A stretch of DNA of 64,000 bases from Nocardia sp. GTDB lineage: Bacteria > Actinomycetota > Actinomycetes > Mycobacteriales > Mycobacteriaceae. Position 1 is the first letter of the stretch. Each line of letters begins with the position of its first letter. Positions 18,165 to 27,183 of the stretch are shown piece after piece. A model generated the notes under the pieces. It was not told the origin of the DNA. It ran no database searches and worked only from the letters and a program-made list of their open reading frames with translations. The position numbers and the translations under genes were made by a program. The stretch lies in contig NZ_JAODNK010000022.1 of NCBI RefSeq assembly GCF_025465275.1, positions 1 to 64,000 of the forward strand. The letters run 5' to 3'.

Positions 18165-18521
18165 ATGGCACTCGGATCAGTTTTGGGACAGGCTGCGCGC
18201 GGCATGAACGGTGTGATCGTCAAGCTGATCGACGCGCCCGTGATCGGGCCGCTGCTGGGCCGCGGTTTTGTGGTCATCAGCTACGTCGGCCGGCGCTCCG
18301 GCAAGACCTTCAGCACCCCGGTCAACTACTGGCGATCGGGTGACACGCTCACCATCGGTGTCGCCATGGCGGATTCGAAGTCGTGGTGGCGCAATTTCCT
18401 CGGCGAGGGCGGCCCGATCTCCTTGCACCTCAACGGTTCCGACCGCACCGGGCACGCGATCGCCAATCGCGACGACAAGGGCCGGGTAACGGTGAAAGTG
18501 AAGCTGGACGCCGCGAACTGA
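18165..18521 (+). CDS. DDN-like nitroreductase family protein (deazaflavin/F420 type)
   Basis: 118-residue split-barrel protein related to the F420-dependent nitroreductase Ddn. The family pattern GRGFVVISYVGRRSGKTFSTPVNYWRSGDTLTIGV is clear, as is SWWRNFLGEGG, which normally lies near the cofactor. The ATG at 18165 has an AGGAGG Shine-Dalgarno. It could be a flavin/deazaflavin reductase or a heme- or fatty-acid-binding relative. It is convergent with the lipase gene, with only 15 bases between the stop codons. Confidence 0.8.
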   Translation: MALGSVLGQAARGMNGVIVKLIDAPVIGPLLGRGFVVISYVGRRSGKTFSTPVNYWRSGDTLTIGVAMADSKSWWRNFLGEGGPISLHLNGSDRTGHAIANRDDKGRVTVKVKLDAAN

Positions 18522-18536
18522 TTCAGTGGGTCGTGC

Positions 18537-19691
18537 TCACTGCCGAACTCGGCTCGCCAGGAAGTCGTTGAGGGCCGCCCACATCTGCGGATTGAGCTGG
18601 GTGTGGGTGCCGGTGCCGACGACGCTCCGGAAGTCGACGCCATTGCCGGCGAACTGGGCAACCAGGGCGGCGTGCAGCGGCGAGGGCACACTGGTGTCGG
18701 TGGCATTGAGCAGCAAGAGGATCGGCCTGTTGTAGCCATTGGTCGGCACGGCCATATAGCTGTCCACCGCCCCGAGCAGCGGGCCGTCGGAGAGCGGCCT
18801 GCTCAGCAGTTGGCCGATGCCCAGATCGCTGAGGGTGGCATTGATCTGCGGCTGGCACATGGTCCCGATCCGATCGAGCACGGAATGACCCAGCAGCGTC
18901 AGATAACTGTCGACGGTGGCGTCGGGACGTGCGGCGCGCAGCCCGGCCAGAATGTCGGTGAGGTAGCCGACCGTTTCGGCGGTGCCGGGTATAGCCGGAG
19001 TGCTGGGCCCGGCGATCGCGAGCGCCTTCTCTACATCGGATTCGGGATCGATGGCGATGGTGCCGCGGAAGTCGAGATCGGGTGAGTAGGTAGCTTGCAG
19101 GTGGCTGGTGCTCAAGGCGGCCTGGCCGCCCTGCGAGAGCCCGAGTACCGCCCAGGTCCCCGAGAGCTCGGGGCGGGCGGCTCGGGCCGCGCGCACCATA
19201 TCGATGGTGGCGGTCGCCTCGCTCTGCAGTTCCAGGTACGGATGCGGCCCGGTGTCGTACAACCCGAGCCCGAGATAGTCGGGAGCCACCACCGCGTACC
19301 CCTGGGAGACCAGGGATCGCATGATGGTGTCCTCGTCGGCGATGAAGTGGTCGTACGGCGCGGTGCTCGGATCGGATTTACCGCCGCACCCCATGCCCAG
19401 ACCGGTGGTTCCGTGATCGAATGCGACTATCGGCCAACCACTTTCGGGCGCCGGTCCGGCCGGGACGAACAGTGCGCCGCTGGCCTGCTTCGGTGCGCCG
19501 TCGGAACCGGCCATCCAGTATCGGACAACCGATCCGCCGGGGATCCCATGGAAGCCATCGGATTGCGATTCGGCCGAGATCAATGTCCCGGGCGGATCCG
19601 CGGCCGCCGGCCCGGCATCGAAGGCGACGGCCATACTCGCCGACGCGGTGGCCGCGACCACGGCGCCGGTCCATTTGCGAAGCCCGCGCAT
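18537..19691 (-). CDS. Secretory lipase (LIP family)
   Basis: 384-residue exported alpha/beta hydrolase of the secretory lipase family. An N-terminal signal peptide runs to about residue 31 (ending AGPAAADPPG), then FDHGTTGLG, VVAPDYLGLG and the nucleophile motif GLSQGGQAAL near residue 165. The His is likely in GTGTHTQLNPQMW at the C-terminus. The ATG at 19691 has an AGGAGGG Shine-Dalgarno, and the longer open frame upstream is rejected. It probably releases fatty acids from extracellular acylglycerols. Confidence 0.85.
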   Translation of the reverse strand: MRGLRKWTGAVVAATASASMAVAFDAGPAAADPPGTLISAESQSDGFHGIPGGSVVRYWMAGSDGAPKQASGALFVPAGPAPESGWPIVAFDHGTTGLGMGCGGKSDPSTAPYDHFIADEDTIMRSLVSQGYAVVAPDYLGLGLYDTGPHPYLELQSEATATIDMVRAARAARPELSGTWAVLGLSQGGQAALSTSHLQATYSPDLDFRGTIAIDPESDVEKALAIAGPSTPAIPGTAETVGYLTDILAGLRAARPDATVDSYLTLLGHSVLDRIGTMCQPQINATLSDLGIGQLLSRPLSDGPLLGAVDSYMAVPTNGYNRPILLLLNATDTSVPSPLHAALVAQFAGNGVDFRSVVGTGTHTQLNPQMWAALNDFLASRVRQ

Positions 19692-19810
19692 CGAAGACCC
19701 TCCTGAATCGCCAGGCGCAACCGTGCAGTATTTGCTGACTATTCGCCAACCCTGTCGGCATTGCAAGGTGACCCGGCACACCGGAGGTCGCTCGGCAGGT
19801 CGGCTCGGCC

Positions 19811-20539
19811 TCAGAAGAGCCGGAAGCCCGCTCCGGCGCCGCCGTGCTGATCGATACTGGTCAGGACATTGCCGATGCCCGTGGAGAGGTCGGGCTCGTG
19901 CACGGGGTCGGCGGGGTTGGTGCAGGAGGGCATCTGCAGCACCACGCTGCCGAGGTCCAGTAATTGCCCGGCGATGACCATGCCGACCAGTCGGTCGCCT
20001 ACCAGTACCGGCGCTCCCGAGTCGCCGTGATCGGCGCACACATGACTGCTGAATCCCTCCGGCAGCGTCTGCCAGACCGGGCCGCAGGTGAACCCGGTGG
20101 TGCGCCCGTTCTTGCACACCGTCTCCAAAAGTCCCGGCGGCGAACCGATTCCATTCACCACGCTCTGCGTGATCTGCCGCACCGGAACGACCTTGTCCGG
20201 ATCGAGCTCGATGACCGCCCAGTCCCAATAGTCGTCGACCTCGGCAACCCTGCCGATGACACCGGTGCGCACCGACCCCTCCGACCACACCGAGGCGCCG
20301 ACATCGCCGCAGTGTCCGGCGGTCACCGCGACCAGTCGATTTCCGCCGTCGAATCCGATGGCGGTCACCGTGCACAGTGCGTAGAGCTGGGGATCTTCGG
20401 TGCTGATGGCGATACCGGAGCCACCGCCCAGCACGGCGGGACCGTCTGCCGCGGCCGTCCCGGGTGTCAGCCCGAGGGCGAAAATCGAAGCGGCGGAGAT
20501 CAATCCGATACTGGTCAGGATTCTGCCGAGCGCCAACAT
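19811..20539 (-). CDS. Secreted trypsin-like (S1) serine protease
   Basis: 242-residue exported protease. Signal peptide about residues 1-32 (LISAASIFALGLTPGTAAA). The catalytic triad is complete: His in VAVTAGHCG, Asp in YWDWAVIELD, Ser in CADHGDSGAPVL. There is no long pro-region like that of streptogrisins, so it may be made active. The ATG at 20539 has a GGGAGG box. It is divergent from the cupin gene across 243 bases in which I see no further gene. Confidence 0.85.
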   Translation of the reverse strand: MLALGRILTSIGLISAASIFALGLTPGTAAADGPAVLGGGSGIAISTEDPQLYALCTVTAIGFDGGNRLVAVTAGHCGDVGASVWSEGSVRTGVIGRVAEVDDYWDWAVIELDPDKVVPVRQITQSVVNGIGSPPGLLETVCKNGRTTGFTCGPVWQTLPEGFSSHVCADHGDSGAPVLVGDRLVGMVIAGQLLDLGSVVLQMPSCTNPADPVHEPDLSTGIGNVLTSIDQHGGAGAGFRLF

Positions 20540-20782
20540 GTCGAACCTCCCGTAGGGGAAGTCGTGCGGATGGGCTGGAACCGAACAAGTCAAACACACC
20601 GATCGGCCTCTTTTGTGGCGAATGTCGGTTTCATGCCGATGAGCGGCCCGTCTGTTCGAGCGGGTGGGTGTTGGACGCCGATATTTCGGAGGGCGGAAGT
20701 GCTGAGCGCAAGTTGTGCGGGGCTCCTGCGGTCGCACTTAGTGTGATCGGAAAGGCACCCGAGACGAGGGTTGTGAATTGCC

Positions 20783-21256
20783 ATGACATTTGAGACAACT
20801 GCTCTGCCGCGCAGCGCGGTAATGCATATCGGTCAGGTACGGCATCGGAACGGTGAACACGGGCCGGGGTATCTGCATCGCGGCGACCAGATGGACGTCG
20901 GTGTACTGCGACTGCGACCCGGCGATTCGACCGTGAACCATTTCCATTTGCGGCTGGACGAGATATTCCTGGTACTCGAGGGATCGGCCGCAATGTGGCT
21001 CGGTACTCGCCAACGGGTCGAGATCGAGGTGGGCGAGAGTTATTTTTCGCCCGCCGGTGAATATCACTACTTCCGCAATGAGGGCACGGGCTTGTTTCGT
21101 GCGCTGTTCGTGAAGTCGCCGTTCGATCCGTCGGATACCAATGAGGTGCCGTGGTCGCCGGAGGATGGGCCATTGTCGGAAGCACAATTGCAGGCGCATC
21201 GCAGCCGGGTGGCCTGGGAAAGAGAAGATCCAGCAGCAGACCGGGCAGTCTCCTGA
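20783..21256 (+). CDS. Cupin-domain protein
   Basis: 157-residue single-domain cupin. Motif 1 (GDSTVNHFHLRLDEIFLVLEG, residues about 48-68) holds the metal-binding His/His/Glu set and motif 2 (GESYFSPAGEYHYFRNEG) the last His. Such small cupins may be isomerases, dioxygenases or sensor proteins; nothing here decides it. It lies 85 bases before the first IclR gene of the peptide-pyrimidine cluster, so it could be the left-most member, but no overlap or shared motif supports that. Confidence 0.75.
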   Translation: MTFETTALPRSAVMHIGQVRHRNGEHGPGYLHRGDQMDVGVLRLRPGDSTVNHFHLRLDEIFLVLEGSAAMWLGTRQRVEIEVGESYFSPAGEYHYFRNEGTGLFRALFVKSPFDPSDTNEVPWSPEDGPLSEAQLQAHRSRVAWEREDPAADRAVS

Positions 21257-21341
21257 CCTTCGGCTCATGGATGGTACGGTTCCGTCCCGCGGAGGGTGGC
21301 CGTGCGAAGGGGGGTCTTCATGAGCGAAAGGACACTGTCAC

Positions 21342-22118
21342 GTGCAGGTCGTTGTGCGTGCGCTGCGGGTACTCAGTGCGCTGAGTACCAAAGGCGGAGG
21401 AGTTACATTGCAGGAACTCCACGAGGATCTGGACATCCCGGTCGGGAGTCTGCATCGCGTGCTGTCCATCCTCATGCAGGAGAACTTCATCACCCGGTCT
21501 CCCGCGAACAAGCGGTATTTCATCGGCCCGGCCGCGCGCCGGCTGGGGGAAGCGGCCTCGCGGCAGACCCAATTACTGATCACCCCGCACCGCGCGGTCG
21601 TCAAGGCCGCGCAGGTCAGCGGGGAGACAATCTTCTTGACCGAACTGATCGGAGCGCGCGCGGTCTGTGTGGCGCTCGTGGAGGGTCGTCATCCGCTGCG
21701 CCTGTTCGTGCGGATCGGACAGGACATGCCCCTGCACGCCGCGGCGTCCAGCCGTGCGCTGCTAGCCTATCTGCCCACCGCCGACGCGCGAAAGCTGTTG
21801 CAGGCGTATCCACTTGACGCATTCACCCCGGAGACGCCGACCACGGTCGATGAGGTGATCGAACACCTCGAGGTGGTCCGCGAGCGCGGCTACGACATCT
21901 GCGATGATGAACTCGATCGTGGCGTCTGGGCGGTGTCCGCGCCGGTCTTCGCCTCCACCGGATCGGCCGCGGCAAGCGTGACCCTGGCCGCGGCCGGGGG
22001 CCGGATCCAAGATCCGGCCGCCCGCGAAGCGGCCGTGCAGACGGTGCTGGCCGCCGCGCGTGAGATGTCCACCGAGCTCGGATTCGCCGGCGAGGACGTC
22101 GTGGACCCGGACGAATGA
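21342..22118 (+). CDS. IclR-family transcriptional regulator, first in cluster
   Basis: 258-residue regulator with an N-terminal winged helix (ALRVLSALSTKGGGVTLQELHEDLDIPVGSLHRVLSIL) and a C-terminal GAF-like effector domain (about residues 80-250). The GTG at 21342 follows GAAAGGA. Its stop overlaps the ATG of the dihydroorotase gene, so regulator and pathway genes are translationally coupled. It resembles the second IclR regulator at 41189 in its unusual shared wording (SPxNxRYFIGPxA, GxTxFLTExI, VCVALxxGR), pointing to a duplicated regulator pair for one cluster. Confidence 0.88.
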   Translation: MQVVVRALRVLSALSTKGGGVTLQELHEDLDIPVGSLHRVLSILMQENFITRSPANKRYFIGPAARRLGEAASRQTQLLITPHRAVVKAAQVSGETIFLTELIGARAVCVALVEGRHPLRLFVRIGQDMPLHAAASSRALLAYLPTADARKLLQAYPLDAFTPETPTTVDEVIEHLEVVRERGYDICDDELDRGVWAVSAPVFASTGSAAASVTLAAAGGRIQDPAAREAAVQTVLAAAREMSTELGFAGEDVVDPDE

Positions 22119-23404
22119 CCTCGCTGGAGGGTGTGACGCTGGGTAATGTTCGCCTGCTCGGCGGCCCGCCCGCCGATCTTGTGCTCCGCGACGGACGCAT
22201 TGCCGCGATCCGGGAGCCCACGGCCGCCGCGGGCCGGATCGACTGCGCAGGGCTGGTTGCCCTGCCTGCCTTCGTAGACCTGCACACGCACCTGCGAGAA
22301 CCCGGCGGCGAGGATGCCGAGACCATCGCCTCCGGTACCCGTGCCGCCGCTTACGGCGGATTCTCGGACGTCTTCGCCATGGCCAACTGTGATCCGGTGA
22401 CCGACACGCCCGGCCGCATCCGGTATGTGCTCGACACCGCGGCGCGCACCGCTACCGCGCGGGTACACGCGGTGGGCGCCATCACCACCGGATTGGCGGG
22501 CGAACAGCTTGCGCCCCTGCGCGATATGGCCGCCGCCGGCGCGCGCATGTTCTCCGACGACGGCAGGTGTGTCGACAATCCGGCACTGGTGCGGGCCGCG
22601 CTCGTCGCCGCCCGCGAGACCGGCACGGTGATCGCGCAGCACGCCCAGTGCCGGCACCTGGTCGGGGACGGTCAGATCAATGCCGGGTACGCGGCCGAGC
22701 ACACCGGATTCCCGGGCTGGCCGGGTGTCGGCGAGGAGACCGTTGTCGCGCGCGATGTGGTGCTCGCCGCGGATACCGGTGCGCCACTGCATATCTGCCA
22801 CGTTTCGACCGCGCGCACGGTCGCGGTCGTCCGGTGGGCCAAGGCGCAGGGCTGGCCGGTCACGGCCGAGGTCACCCCGCACCATCTGCTGCTCACCGAC
22901 CGGCAGGCCGCCACCGCGGACACCGTGTACAAGGTCAACCCGCCACTGCGGTCGGCGGAGGATGTGGCCGCTGTGCGCGTCGCGCTACTGGACGGCACCA
23001 TCGACGCGGTCGCGACCGATCATGCGCCGCACACCGCCGCACGCAAGGCCGCCGACTGGTGTGGTGCTGCCTTCGGCATGACCGGGCTGGAGACCGCCCT
23101 CGCCGTTGTCGCCGAGGTGTTCGGGAACGAGCCGGACTGGGCGCTGATCGCACAGCGCATGTCGCACAACCCCGCTCGGATCGGTGGCATCGGCGCATTC
23201 GCCGGCCGGCCATTGCGGGCCGGCGAGCCCGCCACTTTCACTCTCATCGATACCGCGGCGAATTGGACCGTTGATCCCGCCCTGGGCATCAGCCGTTCGC
23301 ACAACAGCCCGATGCGCGGCCTGCGATTCCGGCATCGGCCGGTCGCCACCGTCGTCGACGGCCACCTCACGGCGAATCTGCTGCCGCACTTGCCGCCGGT
23401 CTAG
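22115..23404 (+). CDS. pyrC: Dihydroorotase (class I type)
   Basis: 429-residue amidohydrolase that interconverts N-carbamoyl-aspartate and dihydroorotate. Metal and substrate motifs are intact: DLHTHLREPG (HxH), MANCDPVTDTP, FSDDGRC, HICHVST, and the catalytic Asp in DAVATDHAPH. The size and NPARIGGIG region fit genuine class I dihydroorotases rather than allantoinases. It is the first enzyme of the cluster, in an ATGA overlap with the IclR gene. Aspartate transcarbamylase and carbamoyl-phosphate synthase are not in the window, so it is likely a pathway-dedicated second copy rather than the housekeeping pyr operon. Confidence 0.88.
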   Translation: MTSLEGVTLGNVRLLGGPPADLVLRDGRIAAIREPTAAAGRIDCAGLVALPAFVDLHTHLREPGGEDAETIASGTRAAAYGGFSDVFAMANCDPVTDTPGRIRYVLDTAARTATARVHAVGAITTGLAGEQLAPLRDMAAAGARMFSDDGRCVDNPALVRAALVAARETGTVIAQHAQCRHLVGDGQINAGYAAEHTGFPGWPGVGEETVVARDVVLAADTGAPLHICHVSTARTVAVVRWAKAQGWPVTAEVTPHHLLLTDRQAATADTVYKVNPPLRSAEDVAAVRVALLDGTIDAVATDHAPHTAARKAADWCGAAFGMTGLETALAVVAEVFGNEPDWALIAQRMSHNPARIGGIGAFAGRPLRAGEPATFTLIDTAANWTVDPALGISRSHNSPMRGLRFRHRPVATVVDGHLTANLLPHLPPV

Positions 23405-23502
23405 CGCGAAAGCGGTATCTCACTGCGCAACCGTGCGCCGGATTTCCATTCCGCGAGTAGCCGGATTGACCGGACTAAGGCGCAGCGGGTCAACTTTCAG
23501 CT

Positions 23503-23531
23503 ATGGACATTGCACGGATGGACATTGCACG
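23503..23531 (+). repeat. 15-bp tandem duplication before the pyrE gene
   Basis: ATGGACATTGCACG occurs at 23503-23516 and again at 23518-23531, with one base between the copies. The repeat lies in the stretch where the PyrE start codon must be chosen, and may be replication slippage or a duplicated initiation region. Confidence 0.7.
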
Positions 23532-23545
23532 TTGGGCCGCACGGT

Positions 23546-24124
23546 ATGCCGGGTGACGGCGTGCTGATCGGCGGGGCCGGTACGGGATTCAGCCAGCCGC
23601 ACGAGCACCGCAGAGTGGAGCTGGGCCGCGATATCGTCAGCGCCGCCTACATTCGCGGTGACTTCGTACTCAGCTCGGGCGGACGCAGCAGCTACTACTT
23701 CGACAAATACCTGTTCGAAACCAAGCCGACGATTCTGCGCAGGCTCGCCTCATTTCTCGCAGAGATGGTGCCCAGTGGCATCGACCGGCTCGCCGGACCG
23801 GAACTGGGAGCAGTGGCCCTGGTGACGGCGCTCTCGCTGGAGACGGGCATCCCGTTCGTCATCGTCCGCAAGGGTTCGAAGGGCTACGGCACCTCCCGGC
23901 TCGTGGAAGGTGAACTGCACGAGGGCGAACGGCTGCTGATCGTGGAGGACGTGATCAGCACCGGCTCCGAGGCGCTCAATGCGGCCACCAAGGTGCGGCA
24001 GGCCGGGGCGGATGTGCGGGGCATCCTCGCCGTCATCGACCGCGAACAGGGTGGCGCCGAAAACATTGCGGCCGCGGGGTTCCGGATGGAAGCCCTGTAT
24101 CGACTGAGCGATCTGCCGGTCTGA
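23546..24124 (+). CDS. pyrE: Orotate phosphoribosyltransferase
   Basis: PRTase of about 192 residues that joins orotate to PRPP to give OMP. The N-terminal hood YIRGDFVLSSGGRSSYYFD contacts orotate, VRKGSKGYGTSRLVEGEL is the mobile catalytic loop (with Tyr in place of the usual His of KGHG), and LLIVEDVISTGSEALNA is the PRPP loop, all with key residues present. The start is uncertain: ATG 23546 is used, while TTG 23510, GTG 23561 and GTG 23615 are also in frame and none has a good Shine-Dalgarno. It lies between dihydroorotase and a degenerate PRTase-fold gene. Confidence 0.87.
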   Translation: MPGDGVLIGGAGTGFSQPHEHRRVELGRDIVSAAYIRGDFVLSSGGRSSYYFDKYLFETKPTILRRLASFLAEMVPSGIDRLAGPELGAVALVTALSLETGIPFVIVRKGSKGYGTSRLVEGELHEGERLLIVEDVISTGSEALNAATKVRQAGADVRGILAVIDREQGGAENIAAAGFRMEALYRLSDLPV

Positions 24125-24134
24125 GGAGAAACCG

Positions 24135-24620
24135 ATGAACGTGAGAGAACTCTTGTCCCAGGGCGGCATGCTGGACGCCGGCATCCTCGCCGGAGACGAC
24201 ATCAACTGGTCGAAGTACAACGCCGCGATCGATCCCGGTGGCGCCGAGCAACTCGGCATCGCGCTGGCCGCCGAGCTCGCACCCGCCGCACCCGAGGTCG
24301 TGCTGGTGTGGGAGTCCGCGGAGGATCTGGTGCTCGGGCACATCGTGGCCAGGGAGCTCGGCGTGGCCGTGGTGCGCGCCTACGATTTCGACGGGCTCGT
24401 GCGCTACGTGGGCTCGTTCCCCGACCGCCCGCGTGTGGCGCTGCTCGCCGACGCTTTCCAGGACGCCTTCGTCCTGCGGGCCCTCAATTCGCTGGTGGCA
24501 CAACAGGGTGGCACCGTCATCGCGACCGCGGCACTGGTGCCGACGCCCGCGGTCGACGGCGATCCGACCGCGCGCACGCTGCTCGGCGGCGCACTCACGA
24601 ACGAAGGGGTCGCCGGGTGA
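24135..24620 (+). CDS. Degenerate PRTase-fold protein paired with PyrE
   Basis: 161-residue protein that follows PyrE by 10 bases with a good GAGGAGA Shine-Dalgarno. Its order of elements follows the orotate PRTase fold: a hood-like start (LLSQGGMLDAGILAGDDINWSKYNA), a core strand VVLVWESAEDLVLGHIVARELGVAVV, and RVALLADAFQDAFVLRALNSLVAQQGG where the PRPP loop should be. Neither the catalytic lysine loop nor the acidic PRPP loop ending in TG is present, so it is unlikely to be active alone. It may be a structural or regulatory partner of the adjacent PyrE. No firm family name can be given. Confidence 0.7.
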   Translation: MNVRELLSQGGMLDAGILAGDDINWSKYNAAIDPGGAEQLGIALAAELAPAAPEVVLVWESAEDLVLGHIVARELGVAVVRAYDFDGLVRYVGSFPDRPRVALLADAFQDAFVLRALNSLVAQQGGTVIATAALVPTPAVDGDPTARTLLGGALTNEGVAG

Positions 24621-25939
24621 TGTCGGCAGCGGAACTGGCCGGCCACGACCTCGACGAGGCGGCGGTCGCGGCCCGAATCGGAGTCATGCTCGAGGAACTG
24701 GCGGCGCTCACCGAGCCCGGTCCGGGAGTCACCCGGCTGGCCTACACGCCGACCGAACGGCGGGCGCACGACCTGGTCGCCTCCTGGCTGCGCGAGGCCG
24801 GTCTCACGGTATCGGTCGATGCGGCGGGTAATACGATCGCCGAACTCGCGGGCACCGAACCCGGATTGCCGGCCATCGGCACCGGTTCACACCTGGACAG
24901 CGTCCGCTCGGGCGGGCGCTTCGACGGTATCGCGGGTGTGGTCGCCGCCGTCGAAGTCGTACGGGCACTGGCGGATTCGGGTACACCGCTGCGGCATCCG
25001 GTGCGGGTCGTTGCCTTCGCCGCCGAAGAGGGCGCCCGGTTCGGCCAGTCGTGTATCGGCAGCAAGGCCGTGGCCGGACTGCTCGACGAGGAGCAGGTGG
25101 CCGGACTGCGCGATGCCGACGGGATCTCGCTCGCCGACGCGATGATCTCGGTCGGACTGGCGCCGTCCCGGCTGCGCGAGGCGCGCTGGCAGCCCGAGGA
25201 CTGGGCGGCGTTCCTGGAACTGCATGTCGAGCAGGGCGCGATCCTCGGCGAACAGGGACTGCCCATCGGAATCGTCGATCTCGTCTCCGGCAGCACCCGG
25301 CTGCTGATCGAATGCCGGGGCCGCGCCACCCACAGCGGCAGTACGCCGATGGCGGGCCGGGCCGATGCTCTCGCCGCGGCCGCGGAGATCATCCTGGACG
25401 CCGAAGCGATAGCGCACGATCCGCGGCATCACGGAACCCGTTGCACCGTGGGAAGACTCGAAGTGCTTCCCGGCTCTACCACGACCATCCCCGGACTCAC
25501 CCGCTTGACCCTGGATGTGCGCGACGTCGACAGCGACCGGCAGCGGGATACGGCCACCGAACTGGCGCGGCGCGCGCAGGTGGCCTGCGATCGGCGGGGC
25601 GTCGGCGTCTCCTTCACACTGATCGGCGACGCGTCGCCGGTGGTGCTGCCGGTCTGGGTCCGGCAGGCCGTTTCGGAGGCCTGCGCGGAAACCGGTGCGC
25701 GATACCGGGTGATGAGCAGCGGTGCGAGCCACGACTGCCAGATGGTGAATCATGTGGTGCCCGCCGGACTGCTGTTCGTGCCCAGCCGCGGCGGGCTGTC
25801 CCATGTGCCGGAGGAGTGGACCAGCACCACCGATCTCGCGTACGGGGCGGGCGTGCTGCTGGGGGCGCTGCGGCGGATCGACCGGACTCTGAGCAGTCTG
25901 GCGGACGTAGCCGGCGACAGCGAAGCGGCCACACCGTGA
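24620..25939 (+). CDS. M20-family N-carbamoyl-amino-acid hydrolase/allantoate amidohydrolase-like
   Basis: 439-residue zinc amidohydrolase of the hydantoinase/carbamoylase subfamily. The metal-binding set is present in GSHLDSVRSGGRFDGIAG, AEEGARFGQSCIGSKA, LELHVEQG and near the C-terminus SGASHDCQMV. Family members remove a carbamoyl group from N-carbamoyl amino acids, beta-ureidopropionate or allantoate. Beside a dihydroorotase, N-carbamoyl-aspartate or a ring-opened pyrimidine is a likely substrate (inference). The ATG overlaps the previous stop codon by one base (TGATG). Confidence 0.83.
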   Translation: MSAAELAGHDLDEAAVAARIGVMLEELAALTEPGPGVTRLAYTPTERRAHDLVASWLREAGLTVSVDAAGNTIAELAGTEPGLPAIGTGSHLDSVRSGGRFDGIAGVVAAVEVVRALADSGTPLRHPVRVVAFAAEEGARFGQSCIGSKAVAGLLDEEQVAGLRDADGISLADAMISVGLAPSRLREARWQPEDWAAFLELHVEQGAILGEQGLPIGIVDLVSGSTRLLIECRGRATHSGSTPMAGRADALAAAAEIILDAEAIAHDPRHHGTRCTVGRLEVLPGSTTTIPGLTRLTLDVRDVDSDRQRDTATELARRAQVACDRRGVGVSFTLIGDASPVVLPVWVRQAVSEACAETGARYRVMSSGASHDCQMVNHVVPAGLLFVPSRGGLSHVPEEWTSTTDLAYGAGVLLGALRRIDRTLSSLADVAGDSEAATP

Positions 25940-27183
25940 CAGCCGCGAATGCACCGCGGCGGTGGCCGTTCTGGTCGGCCGCCGCCGCGACGCGGGTCGC
26001 GGCGCTCGTCACCGAGCCGGATGGACTCAAATCGTGGCCGCACCCCGAGATCAAGGGCCTGGAGAAGAAGTTCGCGGCATTGCACGGCGCCCGCTACGGG
26101 CTCTTCCTCAACTCGGGCACCTCGGCACTGGCGGCCGCCTATTTCGGGCTCGGGCTGCTGCCCGGCGACGAGGTCCTGGTGCCTGCCAACACCTTTCTGG
26201 CGACGGTGACCCCACTGTTCGCCTGCAATCTGGTGCCGGTGCTGTGTGATGCGGACCCGGTGACCGGGCTGCTCGACCTCGCGGACGCCCGCCGCCGGAT
26301 CGGCCCGCGCACCCGGGCGATCGCGGTCACCCACCTGTGGGGCACCCCGATGGACCCGATCGCATTGCGCGCCTTCGCCACCGAGTACTCGCTCGCGGTG
26401 GTCGAGGACTGTTCGCACGGGCACGGCACCCGCACCGTGGCGGGCCCGGTGGGAGGCGACGCCGATGCGGCCGCGTTCAGCATGGGGGCCGCGAAGACCG
26501 TCACCGGCGGCACCGGCGGCATGCTGCTGACCTCCCGGCAGGATGTGTACGAACGCGCAATACTGCTGGGGCTTCCTATGAAACGCGCGGTCACCGACGT
26601 CACGCTGCCGCAGCACGAGGGACTTGCCGCCACCGGGCTGGGCGCCAATCTGCGCGGCAATCCGATGTGTGCGGTGCTGGCGGCCGACCACCTGGACCGC
26701 CTGCCCGAAATCCTCGCCACCAAGAACGCCAATCTGCGGGTGCTCGAAGAGCTGCTGGCGGAGTCCTCCGTGCTCGCACCGCCGGCTCGGCCCGAATACT
26801 GGACCGCCGGAACGCGATTCGGATTCAAGGCCGCTGTCCGGCCCGAGCTGATCGGGCAGATCGACCGGAACGCGGTGGTCGCCTACTTGAAGACGCACGG
26901 TGCACCGGTGAGCGGTGCGCCCGGACCACTTCTGCACCGGCGCAGGCTCTTTCATGATCGTTCCGCGCTGACCGGCTATCACCCCGGCCGCCCGGCCGTC
27001 GAACTCGATGTCGACCCCGAGGGTTATCCGGCCGCCGATCGGATTCAGGAGGCCATGGTGACCGTCGACGCCGAGCTGCTGCACGAGCCCGCGCCCGCAC
27101 TGTTGCGGACCTTCGCCAGGGCGCTGGCCGGACTGGACCGCGAACTCGACCGCTTGGTCCTCGCGCACGGAGTGTGGACATGA
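25936..27183 (+). CDS. DegT/DnrJ/EryC1/StrS-family aminotransferase, copy 1
   Basis: 415-residue PLP enzyme of the sugar/AHBA aminotransferase family. LFLNSGTSALAAAYFGLGLLPGDEV, VVEDCSHGHG, and FSMGAAKTVTGGTGGMLLT with the PLP-binding lysine are all present. The GTG start overlaps the previous stop (GTGA). No NDP-sugar synthase or dehydratase accompanies it, unlike usual aminosugar clusters, so its substrate may be a non-sugar ketone or an aldehyde made in this cluster. It is followed at once by a second member of the family. Confidence 0.85.
   Translation: MTAANAPRRWPFWSAAAATRVAALVTEPDGLKSWPHPEIKGLEKKFAALHGARYGLFLNSGTSALAAAYFGLGLLPGDEVLVPANTFLATVTPLFACNLVPVLCDADPVTGLLDLADARRRIGPRTRAIAVTHLWGTPMDPIALRAFATEYSLAVVEDCSHGHGTRTVAGPVGGDADAAAFSMGAAKTVTGGTGGMLLTSRQDVYERAILLGLPMKRAVTDVTLPQHEGLAATGLGANLRGNPMCAVLAADHLDRLPEILATKNANLRVLEELLAESSVLAPPARPEYWTAGTRFGFKAAVRPELIGQIDRNAVVAYLKTHGAPVSGAPGPLLHRRRLFHDRSALTGYHPGRPAVELDVDPEGYPAADRIQEAMVTVDAELLHEPAPALLRTFARALAGLDRELDRLVLAHGVWT

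Noticed and set aside
19692-20597. 302-residue N-terminal extension of the lipase on the minus strand
   Set aside because: It runs through the trypsin-like protease gene in another frame; the signal peptide and AGGAGGG box place the lipase start at 19691.
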